Assembly (NCBI RefSeq): GCF_000715205.1 | Contig: NZ_JOTP01000001.1 | Span: 62,001 to 126,000 of the forward strand | Origin: Bacillus zhangzhouensis | GTDB taxonomy: Bacteria; Bacillota; Bacilli; Bacillales; Bacillaceae | Reading direction: 5' to 3' | Length of the DNA stretch: 64,000 bases | Part shown: piece after piece, positions 41,499 through 50,060 of the stretch | Layout of the letters: each line of letters starts with the position of its first letter | Position numbering within the stretch: the stretch's first letter is position 1 | Made by a program: the position numbers and the translations under genes | Notes under the pieces: model-generated | Databases searched by the model: none | The model's input: only the letters and a program-made list of their open reading frames with translations | Told to the model about the DNA's origin: nothing

Positions 41499-41626
41499 TA
41501 AAGGGGAGTAGCTTTTACGGTATGGTCGTCATTACAGAAACACACGTTGTTTCTCGGCCATTCCGGCATGAACATGTTAGCCAGACCTTTGCCTATGACA
41601 CATGAGGCAAAGGTCTGGCTTTTTTT
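41499..41626 (+). ncRNA. yybP-ykoY manganese riboswitch with terminator
   Basis: Starts with the conserved AAAGGGGAGTAGC and ends with GCCAGACCTTTGCC, which pairs with GGCAAAGGTCTGGC before seven T, as in B. subtilis yybP and ykoY leaders. The antisense-looking open frame over this stretch is not a gene. In this class Mn2+ stabilises the aptamer and prevents the terminator, so expression rises with manganese. Recognised from the remembered consensus; structure not computed. Confidence 0.85.
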
Positions 41627-41705
41627 GAAGTCCTTTTGCATCAGCGTGATAGGGGAGCAGAACAAATGAATGCTTTCAACACAATAGATGAAAGGATGAT
41701 CGATT

Positions 41706-42161
41706 TTGAAAAAATATGTGATGGCTTTCCTATTTTCCGGCACGCTTGTGTTAAGTGGATGTTCCGGCTTGCTTGACCAGGTCAATGATACGACGACATA
41801 TGTCACAGAGGCAAATGACTATGTGACTGACATTCAGCAGTTTACGGAGGACTTTCCAAAGCTAGCTGAAGAAGCTGTACAAAATGCCGCCAAAAAAGCA
41901 GAATTGACGCAGCAGCTTGAATCATTGAAGGCCGACATTCAAAACTTTAATGAACTAACAGCTCCAAAAATAGCGGAAGATCTGCATGCACAAATCATTG
42001 AAAAAAATAAGGTGCTGTCAGAGGACATTCAAACGTATTTACAGCAATTGAAAGCGGACAATATCGATGTTGCCGCCATTTTAGAGGACCAGCAAGGGTT
42101 GATCAAGCAGCTTCAGCAGTCCGTCAGCCTTCTACAGGATATTGAACAATTAACAAACTAG
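41706..42161 (+). CDS. yybP: Lipoprotein YybP (DUF6376 type)
   Basis: 151 residues. Lipobox VLSGC (Cys19), then a long helical, coiled-coil-like domain (VNDTTTYVTEANDYVTDIQQF, then KADIQNFNELTAPKIAEDLHAQI). It matches the plan of B. subtilis YybP, the gene that gave its name to the riboswitch found just upstream. Anchored outside the membrane; function unknown, presumably manganese-related because of the riboswitch. TTG start behind AAAGGATG. Confidence 0.8.
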   Translation: MKKYVMAFLFSGTLVLSGCSGLLDQVNDTTTYVTEANDYVTDIQQFTEDFPKLAEEAVQNAAKKAELTQQLESLKADIQNFNELTAPKIAEDLHAQIIEKNKVLSEDIQTYLQQLKADNIDVAAILEDQQGLIKQLQQSVSLLQDIEQLTN

Positions 42162-42189
42162 GACAAACACTGCTCTTAGACGGGCATTC

Positions 42190-42230
42190 AGCATATCTTT
42201 GCCTTTTCCGGTGGAGATATGCTTTAATTT
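42190..42230 (+). terminator. yybP terminator
   Basis: AGCATATCT and AGATATGCT with a 16-base loop, then TTAATTT; weak T run. Confidence 0.55.
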
Positions 42231-42267
42231 AATTAAAGACAAGTCATAATAGAAAAAAGGTGATCAC

Positions 42268-42573
42268 ATGACAGAACATGAAGAAAGACACATTGCTTCG
42301 CCTAGAGCCCAGAAGGAAAAAGATCAATTAATCAATCGCTTGAAACGAGTGGAAGGACAAGTACGTGGGATTCAGCAAATGATTGAAAATGATCGTTACT
42401 GTATAGATGTCGTCAATCAAATTTCTGCTGTCAATGCAGCATTAAAAAAGGTCAGTCTTCAATTGATGGAAAAGCATACACATCACTGCGTAGCGGATGC
42501 CATTAAGAGCGGCAACGGGGATGAAGCCATTGAAGAATTGATGAACGTCTTTACGAAACTGACAAAATCGTAG
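42268..42573 (+). CDS. csoR: Copper-sensing repressor CsoR
   Basis: 101-residue all-helical DUF156 repressor. Cu(I) ligands: Cys in NDRYCIDVV (about 52), and His-His-Cys in KHTHHCVADAI (about 78-81), in the standard Cys-His-Cys arrangement. Binds the operator at 42603 and releases it with copper. ATG behind AAAGGTG. Immediately upstream of copZA, as in B. subtilis. Confidence 0.94.
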   Translation: MTEHEERHIASPRAQKEKDQLINRLKRVEGQVRGIQQMIENDRYCIDVVNQISAVNAALKKVSLQLMEKHTHHCVADAIKSGNGDEAIEELMNVFTKLTKS

Positions 42574-42593
42574 CAAATAAAGCATCATTTATG

Positions 42594-42622
42594 TTTACAA
42601 TGATACCCTACTAGGGTATAGT
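42594..42622 (+). promoter_or_regulatory. copZA promoter with CsoR operator
   Basis: TTTACA (42594-42599), 17 bp, TATAGT (42617-42622). Perfect 17-bp palindrome ATACCCTACTAGGGTAT at 42603-42619 fills the spacer, so CsoR binding blocks polymerase. Confidence 0.92.
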
Positions 42623-42657
42623 AAGGTGTAGAAAATGATTGATGGAGGCGATGAGAA

Positions 42658-42864
42658 GTGGAACAAGCAACACTTCAAGTGCAGGGCATGTCTTGCGGAC
42701 ATTGCGTGAAAGCAGTCGAAGGAAATGTAGGAGAATTAGCAGGTGTTGAATCTGTGAAAGTTCATTTAGACAAGGGGCAGGTGGAGGTTTCTTTTCATCC
42801 TGATCAAGTCACGTTACACCGAATCTCTGATGTGATTGAAGAACAGGGATATGATGTCGTATAA
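42658..42864 (+). CDS. copZ: Copper chaperone CopZ
   Basis: 68-residue ferredoxin-like metal chaperone with GMSCGHCVKAVEG (Cu(I) ligands Cys-x-x-Cys at about 13 and 16). Hands Cu(I) to CopA. GTG start behind GGAGGCGATGAG. Followed by a terminator-like hairpin, which would make copZ mRNA more abundant than copA mRNA, suitable for a chaperone. Confidence 0.94.
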   Translation: MEQATLQVQGMSCGHCVKAVEGNVGELAGVESVKVHLDKGQVEVSFHPDQVTLHRISDVIEEQGYDVV

Positions 42865-42869
42865 ATGAT

Positions 42870-42902
42870 ATACGTGCTGCATGTGACAGCGCGTATTTTT
42901 TT
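42870..42902 (+). terminator. Attenuating hairpin between copZ and copA
   Basis: ATACGTGCTG pairs with CAGCGCGTAT (one G-T pair), then seven T. Confidence 0.75.
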
Positions 42903-42911
42903 CAAAAAAAG

Positions 42912-42928
42912 ATACCCCCATGGAGTAT
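42912..42928. promoter_or_regulatory. Second CsoR-like palindrome upstream of copA
   Basis: ATACCCCCATGGAGTAT, same length and ATACCC/GNGTAT arms as the operator at 42603-42619, with imperfect symmetry. Confidence 0.5.
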
Positions 42929-42945
42929 GTGGAGAGGTGAGATGA

Positions 42946-45381
42946 ATGAAAAAGGAAATCGATTTTCAAATTACAGGAATGACCTGTGCTGCCTGTGCAG
43001 GACGCATTGAAAAGGGTTTGAACAAGCTGGAAGGTGTGGATGAAGCCAATGTGAATTTGGCACTTGAAACATCTCATATCGTATATGAAACGGAGCAACT
43101 ATCACCAGATGATCTGACGAAAAAAATTCAATCTCTTGGCTACGATGTGGTGATGGAGCAAGCAGAGTTTGATATAGAGGGAATGACCTGTGCGGCTTGT
43201 GCAAACCGAATCGAGAAAAAAATCAACCGGTTGGACGGTGTCGATCACGGATCTGTGAACTTTGCGCTTGAGACACTACAGGTCACATATCATCCGGGAC
43301 AAACGTCTACAAGCGATATAAAAGATGCCGTTCAGTCCATTGGGTATTCACTAATGGAAGCAGCTGAAGATCTAGCAGAGGAAGGGAAAAAAGATCATCG
43401 CCAAGCAGCGATAGAGAAGCAAACGGCACGCTTTTTATTCTCGATGATCTTGTCACTGCCCCTCCTTTGGGCAATGGTCAGCCATTTTTCTTTCACGTCT
43501 TTTATTTGGCTGCCAGAAGCGTTCATGAATCCATGGGTTCAGCTGGCATTAGCAGCGCCCGTTCAATTCATTGTCGGCTGGCCCTTTTATGTAGGTGCGT
43601 ATAAGGCTTTAATAAATAAAAGTGCCAATATGGATGTCCTTGTGGCACTTGGGACATCAGCTGCGTTTTTCTATAGTTTATATGAAAGCATTCAGTCAGC
43701 GTTTCAGGGCACACATGAGGCAGCACTCTATTATGAAACAAGTGCTGTACTCATTACGTTAATTGTGCTCGGAAAATTAATGGAAGCAAGAGCAAAAGGG
43801 AGATCATCAGAAGCGATTCAAAAGCTGATGGGCTTACAAGCGAAAGAAGCTGTCATCCAGCGAGATGGGAAACAAATGACTGTTCCTATTTCTGATGTGA
43901 AAGTGGATGATCTTGTGTTTGTCAAACCGGGTGAGAAAGTGCCGGTAGATGGAGAGATCATGGAGGGGACAACCGCAATAGACGAATCCATGATTACAGG
44001 AGAAAGTCTGCCTGTTGATAAAACCGCAGGAGATGCGGTCATTGGGGCAACCATCAATAAAAATGGGTTTATCAAAGTGAAAGCGACAAAAGTCGGGAAA
44101 GAGACGGCTCTGTCACAGATTATTCGAGTCGTAGAACAAGCGCAGGGTTCAAAAGCACCGATTCAAAGAATGGCAGATCAAATATCAGGGATATTTGTTC
44201 CCATTGTTGTAGGAATTGCTGTGCTTACCTTCCTTATATGGTTTTTCTTTGTTGATCCAGGGAATGTGACTTCAGCACTTGAAACCTTTATAGCGGTCAT
44301 CGTCATTGCGTGTCCTTGTGCACTCGGTCTTGCTACACCAACCTCTATTATGGCGGGTAGCGGCCGTGCGGCTGAATCAGGCATTCTGTTTAAAGGCGGA
44401 GAGCATTTAGAAGTGACCCAATCACTGGACACGGTGGTTCTAGATAAAACAGGAACTGTGACAAAAGGGGAGCCGAGTCTGACAGATGTGGTGGCATATG
44501 CCAATTGGACAGAAGATGCGCTGCTACAGCTAGTAGGGTCGGCAGAACAGCAGTCGGAACATCCGCTGGCTAGAGCCATCACAGACGGAATGAAGGAACA
44601 AGGTCTTGAAGCGGTCGAGATTGAAGCCTTCCAAGCTGATCCAGGTCATGGAATTGAAGCAACGGCCGCAGGGCGCAGGCTTTTGATTGGGACACGGAAG
44701 CTATTACAGAAACATGATATCCCATATGATCAAGTCGAAGCATCCGTCACAATGCTGGAGGAGCAAGGGAAAACGGCTATGCTTGTCGCTATTGACGGCG
44801 AAGTCGCCGGCATTGTAGCGGTGGCAGATACGATCAAATCATCCTCTCTTCAAGCCATCGCCCGGTTGAAAGAGCAAGGGATTCACGTTGTCATGATGAC
44901 AGGTGATAACAAGATGACAGCAGAGGCGATTGCGAAACAGGCGGGCATTGATCATGTCATCGCTGAAGTTCTGCCTGAGGAGAAGGCTGCTCACATCGCG
45001 GCGCTTCAAGAACAAGGAAAGAAAGTCGCCATGGTCGGAGATGGTATTAATGATGCCCCGGCCCTTGCGACAGCGAATATTGGGATGGCGGTTGGAACAG
45101 GTACAGACGTTGCCATGGAAGCGGCAGATATCACGCTCATGACAGGAGACCTCCATGCCATTGCAGATGCGCTTGCGTTTAGCAAAAAAACGATGAGAAA
45201 TATTAAGCAAAATCTATTTTGGGCGCTTGCCTATAATTGTATTGGGATACCAGTAGCCGCATTTGGATTCCTTGCCCCATGGCTTGCAGGAGCGGCAATG
45301 GCCTTTAGCTCCGTGTCGGTTGTGCTGAATGCGCTCAGATTGCAGCGGTTGAAACCTGTAAGAGAGGGAGGGGCAGAATGA
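42946..45381 (+). CDS. copA: Copper-exporting P1B-type ATPase CopA
   Basis: 811 residues. Two N-terminal metal-binding domains ([14 protein letters not shown] near 9-22 and [14 protein letters not shown] near 77-90), then membrane segments with the copper-translocating CPC motif ([12 protein letters not shown]), actuator loop TGES, phosphorylation site DKTGTVTKG, and hinge [10 protein letters not shown]. Exports Cu(I). ATG behind GAGAGGTGAG. Its stop overlaps the start of a 44-residue membrane gene. Confidence 0.96.
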   Translation: MKKEIDFQITGMTCAACAGRIEKGLNKLEGVDEANVNLALETSHIVYETEQLSPDDLTKKIQSLGYDVVMEQAEFDIEGMTCAACANRIEKKINRLDGVDHGSVNFALETLQVTYHPGQTSTSDIKDAVQSIGYSLMEAAEDLAEEGKKDHRQAAIEKQTARFLFSMILSLPLLWAMVSHFSFTSFIWLPEAFMNPWVQLALAAPVQFIVGWPFYVGAYKALINKSANMDVLVALGTSAAFFYSLYESIQSAFQGTHEAALYYETSAVLITLIVLGKLMEARAKGRSSEAIQKLMGLQAKEAVIQRDGKQMTVPISDVKVDDLVFVKPGEKVPVDGEIMEGTTAIDESMITGESLPVDKTAGDAVIGATINKNGFIKVKATKVGKETALSQIIRVVEQAQGSKAPIQRMADQISGIFVPIVVGIAVLTFLIWFFFVDPGNVTSALETFIAVIVIACPCALGLATPTSIMAGSGRAAESGILFKGGEHLEVTQSLDTVVLDKTGTVTKGEPSLTDVVAYANWTEDALLQLVGSAEQQSEHPLARAITDGMKEQGLEAVEIEAFQADPGHGIEATAAGRRLLIGTRKLLQKHDIPYDQVEASVTMLEEQGKTAMLVAIDGEVAGIVAVADTIKSSSLQAIARLKEQGIHVVMMTGDNKMTAEAIAKQAGIDHVIAEVLPEEKAAHIAALQEQGKKVAMVGDGINDAPALATANIGMAVGTGTDVAMEAADITLMTGDLHAIADALAFSKKTMRNIKQNLFWALAYNCIGIPVAAFGFLAPWLAGAAMAFSSVSVVLNALRLQRLKPVREGGAE

Positions 45382-45512
45382 AGCTGAATGTCAAATGGAT
45401 TTGGACATTGAGTGCATTAATCTATGTTACTTTCGTACTCATTGGATATGCCATATATGATGAATTTTATGCAAATCAAGATACGCCAAGTGAACAGATG
45501 CAAAATCATTAG
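45378..45512 (+). CDS. 44-residue membrane protein coupled to copA
   Basis: Small gene starting on the ATGA shared with the copA stop. One membrane helix (about 6-27: [21 protein letters not shown]) with a short basic N-terminus and an acidic, polar C-terminus ending QNH. GAGGGAGGGG 6 to 15 bp upstream gives a strong ribosome site. The overlap implies coupled translation, so a CopA accessory or stabilising microprotein is plausible. Not recognised; its terminator is the one split by the second repeat element. Confidence 0.7.
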   Translation: MKLNVKWIWTLSALIYVTFVLIGYAIYDEFYANQDTPSEQMQNH

Positions 45513-45531
45513 ACTTCGACAAAAGCGAAGT
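45511..45531 (+). repeat. Left copy of duplicated copA-operon terminator hairpin
   Basis: AGACTTCG-ACAAAAGCGAAGT, nearly identical to AGACTTCGCCCAAAAGCGAAGT at 45708-45729; starts within the stop codon of the 44-residue gene. Confidence 0.8.
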
Positions 45532-45707
45532 TTCAGCGTGTAGACAAACCCTCGCATTCTTTGTCAGGTCTGCGCGCCAGTGCTCACGAATGTCAATTCG
45601 CTCCGCGCTGGTGCTCGCCCTTTCTAGACTTCAAGGGTTTTCCATCACTCTGAAAAGAAGACAAAATGCTAAAATAAAGATCATTTTAGCATTTTGTCAA
45701 TAGTCTA
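45532..45707. repeat. Terminator-inserted repeat element, copy 2
   Basis: 176 bp, same order of blocks as 6378-6549: TTCAGCGTGTAGACAAAC, CTCACGAATGTCA, CTAGACTTCAA, GAAAAGAAGACAAA, then a 3' hairpin ACAAAATGCTAAAAT / ATTTTAGCATTTTGT. Relative to copy 1 both stem arms changed together (GGG/CCC to ATG/CAT), keeping the pairing. No coding potential. Confidence 0.8.
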
Positions 45708-45737
45708 AGACTTCGCCCAAAAGCGAAGTCTTTTTTT
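45708..45737 (+). terminator. Terminator of the copper operon (right hairpin copy)
   Basis: AGACTTCGC and GCGAAGTCT with a CCAAAA loop and seven T. Confidence 0.9.
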
Positions 45738-45794
45738 AACAATTTTGTGGAAAAACCCACCTTTTAAAAGATTTTTCATAAAAAATTCACTTCT

Positions 45795-45820
45795 TTTTGT
45801 TCCTTTTTGTCGTTTTTTGT
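45795..45820 (+). promoter_or_regulatory. GlnL-type binding site, three direct hexamers
   Basis: TTTTGT at 45795-45800, 45805-45810 and 45815-45820, each separated by 4 bp; a further TTTTGT lies at 45743. B. subtilis GlnL binds TTTTGT-N4-TTTTGT direct repeats. A GlnL-like regulator is encoded at 50057. Confidence 0.75.
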
Positions 45821-45852
45821 AGGTTCATCGTTAAGATGCGATTAAGCAACAA

Positions 45853-45866
45853 AGAAAGCGTTATCA
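45853..45866. promoter_or_regulatory. Candidate cre (CcpA) site
   Basis: AGAAAGCGTTATCA agrees with the cre consensus TGWAARCGYTWWCW at 13 of 14 positions and lies just upstream of the ribosome site of the symporter gene. Confidence 0.5.
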
Positions 45867-45884
45867 AAAAAAGGGGGTTCACGT

Positions 45885-47162
45885 ATGAAAAAGTTAGGGT
45901 TAGCTTCTCAAATACTCATTGCGCTTGTTCTGGGTGTTATCGTGGGAGCACTGTTTTATCAAAATGAAACCGTTATTAATGTGTTAACGCCGATTGGCGA
46001 TATATTCATCCATTTAATTAAAATGATCGTTCTTCCAATTGTTATTGCTGCGTTGATTGTAGCAGTAGCTGGTGTGGGGGATATGAAAACCATCGGAAGA
46101 CTCGGTGGGAAAACGATTCTTTACTTCGAAATTGTGACAACGATTGCATTAGCAGTAGGACTGCTTGCAGCAAACGTCTTCCATCCTGGTACAGGAATTG
46201 ACATGAGCAACATGGAAAAAGGCGATATCTCTAAATATGAAGAGACATCGAAAGCTTCTTCCGAAAAAGCAAGTTTCTCTGAAACGATTGTGCATCTAGT
46301 GCCAACAAACGTGTTCCAATCCATTGCAGAAGGTGATCTATTACCAACGATCTTCTTTACAGTCTTATTCGGATTAGGAATTGCCGCAGTAGGAGACAAA
46401 GGAAAACCAGTGTTAGGATTCTTTGAGGGTATACTCGAAGCCATGTTCTGGGTGACCAATAAAGTGATGAAGTTTGCACCATTTGGTGTATTCGCGCTCA
46501 TCAGTGTGACGGTGATCAAATTCGGGGTCGGAGCGCTTCTCCCGCTAGGTAAACTGGTACTTGTCGTTTACGGCACAATGGCATTCTTCGTGATTGTCGT
46601 ACTTGGCATTATCGCTAAATTAGCTGGAACAAGCGTCTTTACACTATTTAGAGTGCTAAAAGAAGAAATCATTCTTGCATTCTCAACAGCAAGCTCAGAA
46701 GCTGTACTGCCTAGACTAATGGATAAAATGGAGAAGTTCGGCTGCCCGAAAGCGATCACGTCGTTCGTTATCCCAACAGGCTACACCTTTAACTTAGATG
46801 GAAGTGCCATCTATCAATCCATTGCCGCCATATTTGTTGCACAAATGTACGGCATGCCACTTTCCATCTATGAGCAAATTACGTTACTATTAATCTTGAT
46901 GCTGACATCTAAAGGAATGGCTGGTGTACCAGGTGCATCTATCGTTGTTGTCATCACGACACTTGGTGCAATGGGACTTCCGCTTGAAGGACTTGCCTTC
47001 ATCGTTGGGATCGACCGTATTCTTGACATGGTTCGTACAACAGTTAACGTATTTGGTAACTCACTTGCAGCGATTGTTATGTCTAAGTGGGAGAAAGTAT
47101 TTGATCAAGAGAAATCGAAAAAGTATATTGAGGAATTAAAGCAACAAACAAAAGCAGCGTAA
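45885..47162 (+). CDS. Dicarboxylate/amino-acid:cation symporter (GltT/DctA-like)
   Basis: 425 residues, DAACS family. About eight membrane helices plus two re-entrant loops: serine-rich ILAFSTASSEAVLPRLM (hairpin 1) and the substrate site TGYTFNLDGSAIYQSIAAIFVAQ, then MLTSKGMAGVPGASIVV and GIDRILDMVRTTVNVFGN. Takes up glutamate/aspartate or C4-dicarboxylates with Na+ or H+. Aspartase follows at 19 bp, so aspartate is the likely cargo. RBS AAAGGGGGTT. GlnL-type and cre-like sites precede it. Confidence 0.88.
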   Translation: MKKLGLASQILIALVLGVIVGALFYQNETVINVLTPIGDIFIHLIKMIVLPIVIAALIVAVAGVGDMKTIGRLGGKTILYFEIVTTIALAVGLLAANVFHPGTGIDMSNMEKGDISKYEETSKASSEKASFSETIVHLVPTNVFQSIAEGDLLPTIFFTVLFGLGIAAVGDKGKPVLGFFEGILEAMFWVTNKVMKFAPFGVFALISVTVIKFGVGALLPLGKLVLVVYGTMAFFVIVVLGIIAKLAGTSVFTLFRVLKEEIILAFSTASSEAVLPRLMDKMEKFGCPKAITSFVIPTGYTFNLDGSAIYQSIAAIFVAQMYGMPLSIYEQITLLLILMLTSKGMAGVPGASIVVVITTLGAMGLPLEGLAFIVGIDRILDMVRTTVNVFGNSLAAIVMSKWEKVFDQEKSKKYIEELKQQTKAA

Positions 47163-47180
47163 AAAAGGAGATCTTTTCAA

Positions 47181-48626
47181 ATGACGAAGCTACAGGATAA
47201 GCAAGTTCGAATCGAACGAGACTTTCTAGGTGAAAAGGAAGTAGACACTCAAGCATATTACGGAATTCAAACATTACGTGCAGTGGAGAACTTTCCAATT
47301 ACAGGCTACCGTATTCATGAGGAACTCATCAAAGCATTAGGGATTGTCAAAAAGGCAGCCGCACTTGCAAATATGGATACACAGCGACTATATGCTGGTC
47401 TTGGAGAAAAAATTGTTCAAGCAGCAGATGAGGTCATCGAAGGAAAATGGAACAACCAATTTATTGTCGATCCAATTCAAGGCGGGGCTGGCACTTCAAT
47501 GAATATGAATGCCAATGAAGTCATTGCAAACAGAGCGCTTGAACTACTAGGAAAGGAAAAAGGCGCTTATACTGAGCTAAGTCCAAACACGCATGTGAAC
47601 ATGTCGCAGTCAACAAACGACGTTTTCCCAACAGCGATTCATATTTCAACATTGAATATGATTGAAAAGTTACTTTATACGATGGAAAACATGCATCAAG
47701 TCATGACTGAAAAAGCGCAGGAATTTGATCATGTCATCAAAATGGGACGTACGCATCTTCAGGACGCTGTTCCAATCAGACTTGGGCAAGAGTTTAGTGC
47801 CTATGCAAAGGTTCTCGCTCGTGATATTAAACGTATCAAGCAGTCTAGACAGCATTTATATGAAGTCAATATGGGTGCAACAGCAGTCGGAACTGGACTG
47901 AATGCAGATCCTAAATACATTCGTCAAGTTGTCGGCTATCTATCTGATATCAGTGGATTACCATTAGTTGGAGCTGAAGACTTAGTCGATGCAACGCAAA
48001 ATACGGATGCTTATACAGAAGTATCTGCTGCGTTAAAAGTATGTATGATGAATATGTCCAAAATGGCTAATGATATTCGTTTGATGGCTTCAGGTCCAAG
48101 AGCAGGCTTTGGTGAGCTTCATTTGCCGCCAAGACAGCCAGGTTCATCCATCATGCCAGGGAAAGTCAACCCAGTGATGCCAGAGGTCATGAACCAAGTG
48201 GCATTCCAAGTCATCGGAAATGATCATACAATCTGTCTTGCATCAGAGGCTGGTCAGCTTGAGCTGAACGTGATGGAACCAGTCCTTGTGTTCAACTTGC
48301 TTCAATCTCTCAGCATCATGAAAAATGTATTTGAGTCCTTCGTAGACAACTGCTTGCGTGACCTAAAAGCAGATGAAGCTAGATTAAAAGAATATGTAGA
48401 AAAAAGTGCTGGTGTCATGACGGCGGTCAATCCGCACATTGGTTATGAAGCTGCTGCACGAATTGCCAGAGAAGCGATTCTTACAGGCGTATCTGTACGT
48501 GAGCTTTGTCTACAAAATGATGTTTTATCAGAGGAAGAGCTTGATGTCATCTTAAATCCTTTTGAAATGACAAAACCAGGTATTGCTGGCGCATCACTTT
48601 TAGAAAAGGATCGTTTAGAAGATTAA
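47181..48626 (+). CDS. aspA: Aspartate ammonia-lyase
   Basis: 481 residues, fumarase/aspartase superfamily, deaminating aspartate to fumarate and ammonia. RIERDFLGEKEVDTQAYYGIQTLRAVENFPI N-terminus, GTSMNMNANEVIANRA, and signature loop GSSIMPGKVNPVMPE with the catalytic serine. The N-terminal LGEKEV and tail ILNPFEMTKPGI favour aspartase over fumarase. In an operon with the symporter upstream, feeding aspartate into the TCA cycle; AAAAGGAG before ATG. Confidence 0.9.
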   Translation: MTKLQDKQVRIERDFLGEKEVDTQAYYGIQTLRAVENFPITGYRIHEELIKALGIVKKAAALANMDTQRLYAGLGEKIVQAADEVIEGKWNNQFIVDPIQGGAGTSMNMNANEVIANRALELLGKEKGAYTELSPNTHVNMSQSTNDVFPTAIHISTLNMIEKLLYTMENMHQVMTEKAQEFDHVIKMGRTHLQDAVPIRLGQEFSAYAKVLARDIKRIKQSRQHLYEVNMGATAVGTGLNADPKYIRQVVGYLSDISGLPLVGAEDLVDATQNTDAYTEVSAALKVCMMNMSKMANDIRLMASGPRAGFGELHLPPRQPGSSIMPGKVNPVMPEVMNQVAFQVIGNDHTICLASEAGQLELNVMEPVLVFNLLQSLSIMKNVFESFVDNCLRDLKADEARLKEYVEKSAGVMTAVNPHIGYEAAARIAREAILTGVSVRELCLQNDVLSEEELDVILNPFEMTKPGIAGASLLEKDRLED

Positions 48627-48640
48627 GCTGCATTATGATA

Positions 48641-48675
48641 AGCGCACACCGACAAAGTTCCGGTGTGCGCTTTTT
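48641..48675 (+). terminator. aspA terminator
   Basis: AGCGCACACCG and CGGTGTGCGCT with an eight- to nine-base loop, then TTTTC. Confidence 0.88.
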
Positions 48676-48743
48676 CATGGGCTGTTTGTTTTTCTCAAGC
48701 TCACATAGTATACTATCGTCAATTATTAGGGATGTGACTGCAT

Positions 48744-50060
48744 TTGAATCTACTGAAAAAATGGCTGAATACAGAGCCTTATTTAATTGTCATGCTCATT
48801 GTACTTACACCGATTGGTGGAGAGTTAAAATTTTATCCGTTTGAGGACAGCTTTCGGGTCAGCTTTGGAACCGTTGTCTTTTTCTTTATCCTGCTTCAAA
48901 TGAAAAAATTCCCGGCATGGGCAAGCGGAATCATCGCGGGGGGATCTGTATTTGCATTTCGGGTGCTGCTTGATACAGCCGTGTCAGGTCACCTGCCGCT
49001 TGAAGAGGCGGTTTCATTAAGGTTTCCTTCCATGCTTTACTATGTGGTCTATGGCACGCTTTTTTATTTATTGCGGGTCAGACGTTTCCGTGACAAACCT
49101 TGGCTGATTGGGGCGACAGGCATCATCATGGAACTGTGCGCGAGCGTTGTTGAGATGGTTGCGCTTCGGGGAGCCATTGATGAAATTTTAACGGTGCGGA
49201 CGCTATTTCAACTATTTGTTTTAGCGATTTTTAGAAGCTTTTTCGTGTTGGCTTGTTATACAATGATTCGGTTATACGAAGAACAGGCGAGAGAGCGTCA
49301 AATGAAAAAAGAAAAGGAACATCTGCTCATGCTGCTTTCGAACCTTTACACGGAATCTACATACTTTCATAAGACACTTGCACACGCTGAGCACATTACA
49401 GCTACTTCCTATCAATTGTATCAATCCCTTCACCACGCAAAAGATGCGGAATCATTAGATTTGAAAAAGCTTGGAAAAACAGCCCTGCAAATTGCAGGAG
49501 AGGTGCATGAAATTAAAAAGGATAATCAGCGGATTTTTTCTGCTTTATCAAAGCTGATTCATGAGGAGAAATTTCAGGAGTATGCAAGTCCCGCCCATAT
49601 TGCAGGTCTTGTGATTCGTATCCATGAAAATTACGCAGAATCACTTAAAAAAAACATCGTCTTTCATTATGATGAAGAAGGGCAGCATCCCGCCTATCAT
49701 GTGTATACCATTCTATCTTTGTTAAATAACATAGTATCCAATGCCGTTGAAGCCATTCCAGTCGATGGAGAGGTGTCACTATCCATTTCACGGGTAGAGA
49801 AAGATGTGATCTTTCAAATCAGCGACAACGGGCCTGGCATTAAAGAGCGTAACCATCATGTTATTTTTAAACCGGGCTTCACTTTAAAATACGACCAGGC
49901 TGGGAATCCATCAAGCGGCATCGGTCTTTCCTATGTGAAGTATACAGCAGAGAAGCTTGGCGGAAGTGTTGAGATGAAGAGTATCCCAAATAAACAAACG
50001 ATTTTCACTTTAACGATACCAGTTGATCAAGTCAGTAGAAAAGAGGGGATTGGGAGATGA
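48744..50060 (+). CDS. Sensor histidine kinase, GlnK-like
   Basis: 438 residues. Five to six membrane helices (about 12-190), a linker coiled coil, a phospho-acceptor region with GEVHEIKKDNQRI (His near residue 250) and an HATPase_c domain with N-box LLNNIVSNAVEAI, DNGPGI and GIGLSY. Resembles B. subtilis GlnK, sensor for extracellular glutamine. Here it follows the aspartate symporter/aspartase operon, so a dicarboxylate or aspartate ligand is inferred. TTG start. Overlaps the regulator gene by 4 bp. Confidence 0.82.
   Translation: MNLLKKWLNTEPYLIVMLIVLTPIGGELKFYPFEDSFRVSFGTVVFFFILLQMKKFPAWASGIIAGGSVFAFRVLLDTAVSGHLPLEEAVSLRFPSMLYYVVYGTLFYLLRVRRFRDKPWLIGATGIIMELCASVVEMVALRGAIDEILTVRTLFQLFVLAIFRSFFVLACYTMIRLYEEQARERQMKKEKEHLLMLLSNLYTESTYFHKTLAHAEHITATSYQLYQSLHHAKDAESLDLKKLGKTALQIAGEVHEIKKDNQRIFSALSKLIHEEKFQEYASPAHIAGLVIRIHENYAESLKKNIVFHYDEEGQHPAYHVYTILSLLNNIVSNAVEAIPVDGEVSLSISRVEKDVIFQISDNGPGIKERNHHVIFKPGFTLKYDQAGNPSSGIGLSYVKYTAEKLGGSVEMKSIPNKQTIFTLTIPVDQVSRKEGIGR

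Noticed and set aside
41498..41806. Minus-strand open frame of about 100 residues
   Set aside because: Covers the manganese riboswitch and its terminator and the start of yybP; product has no recognisable features.
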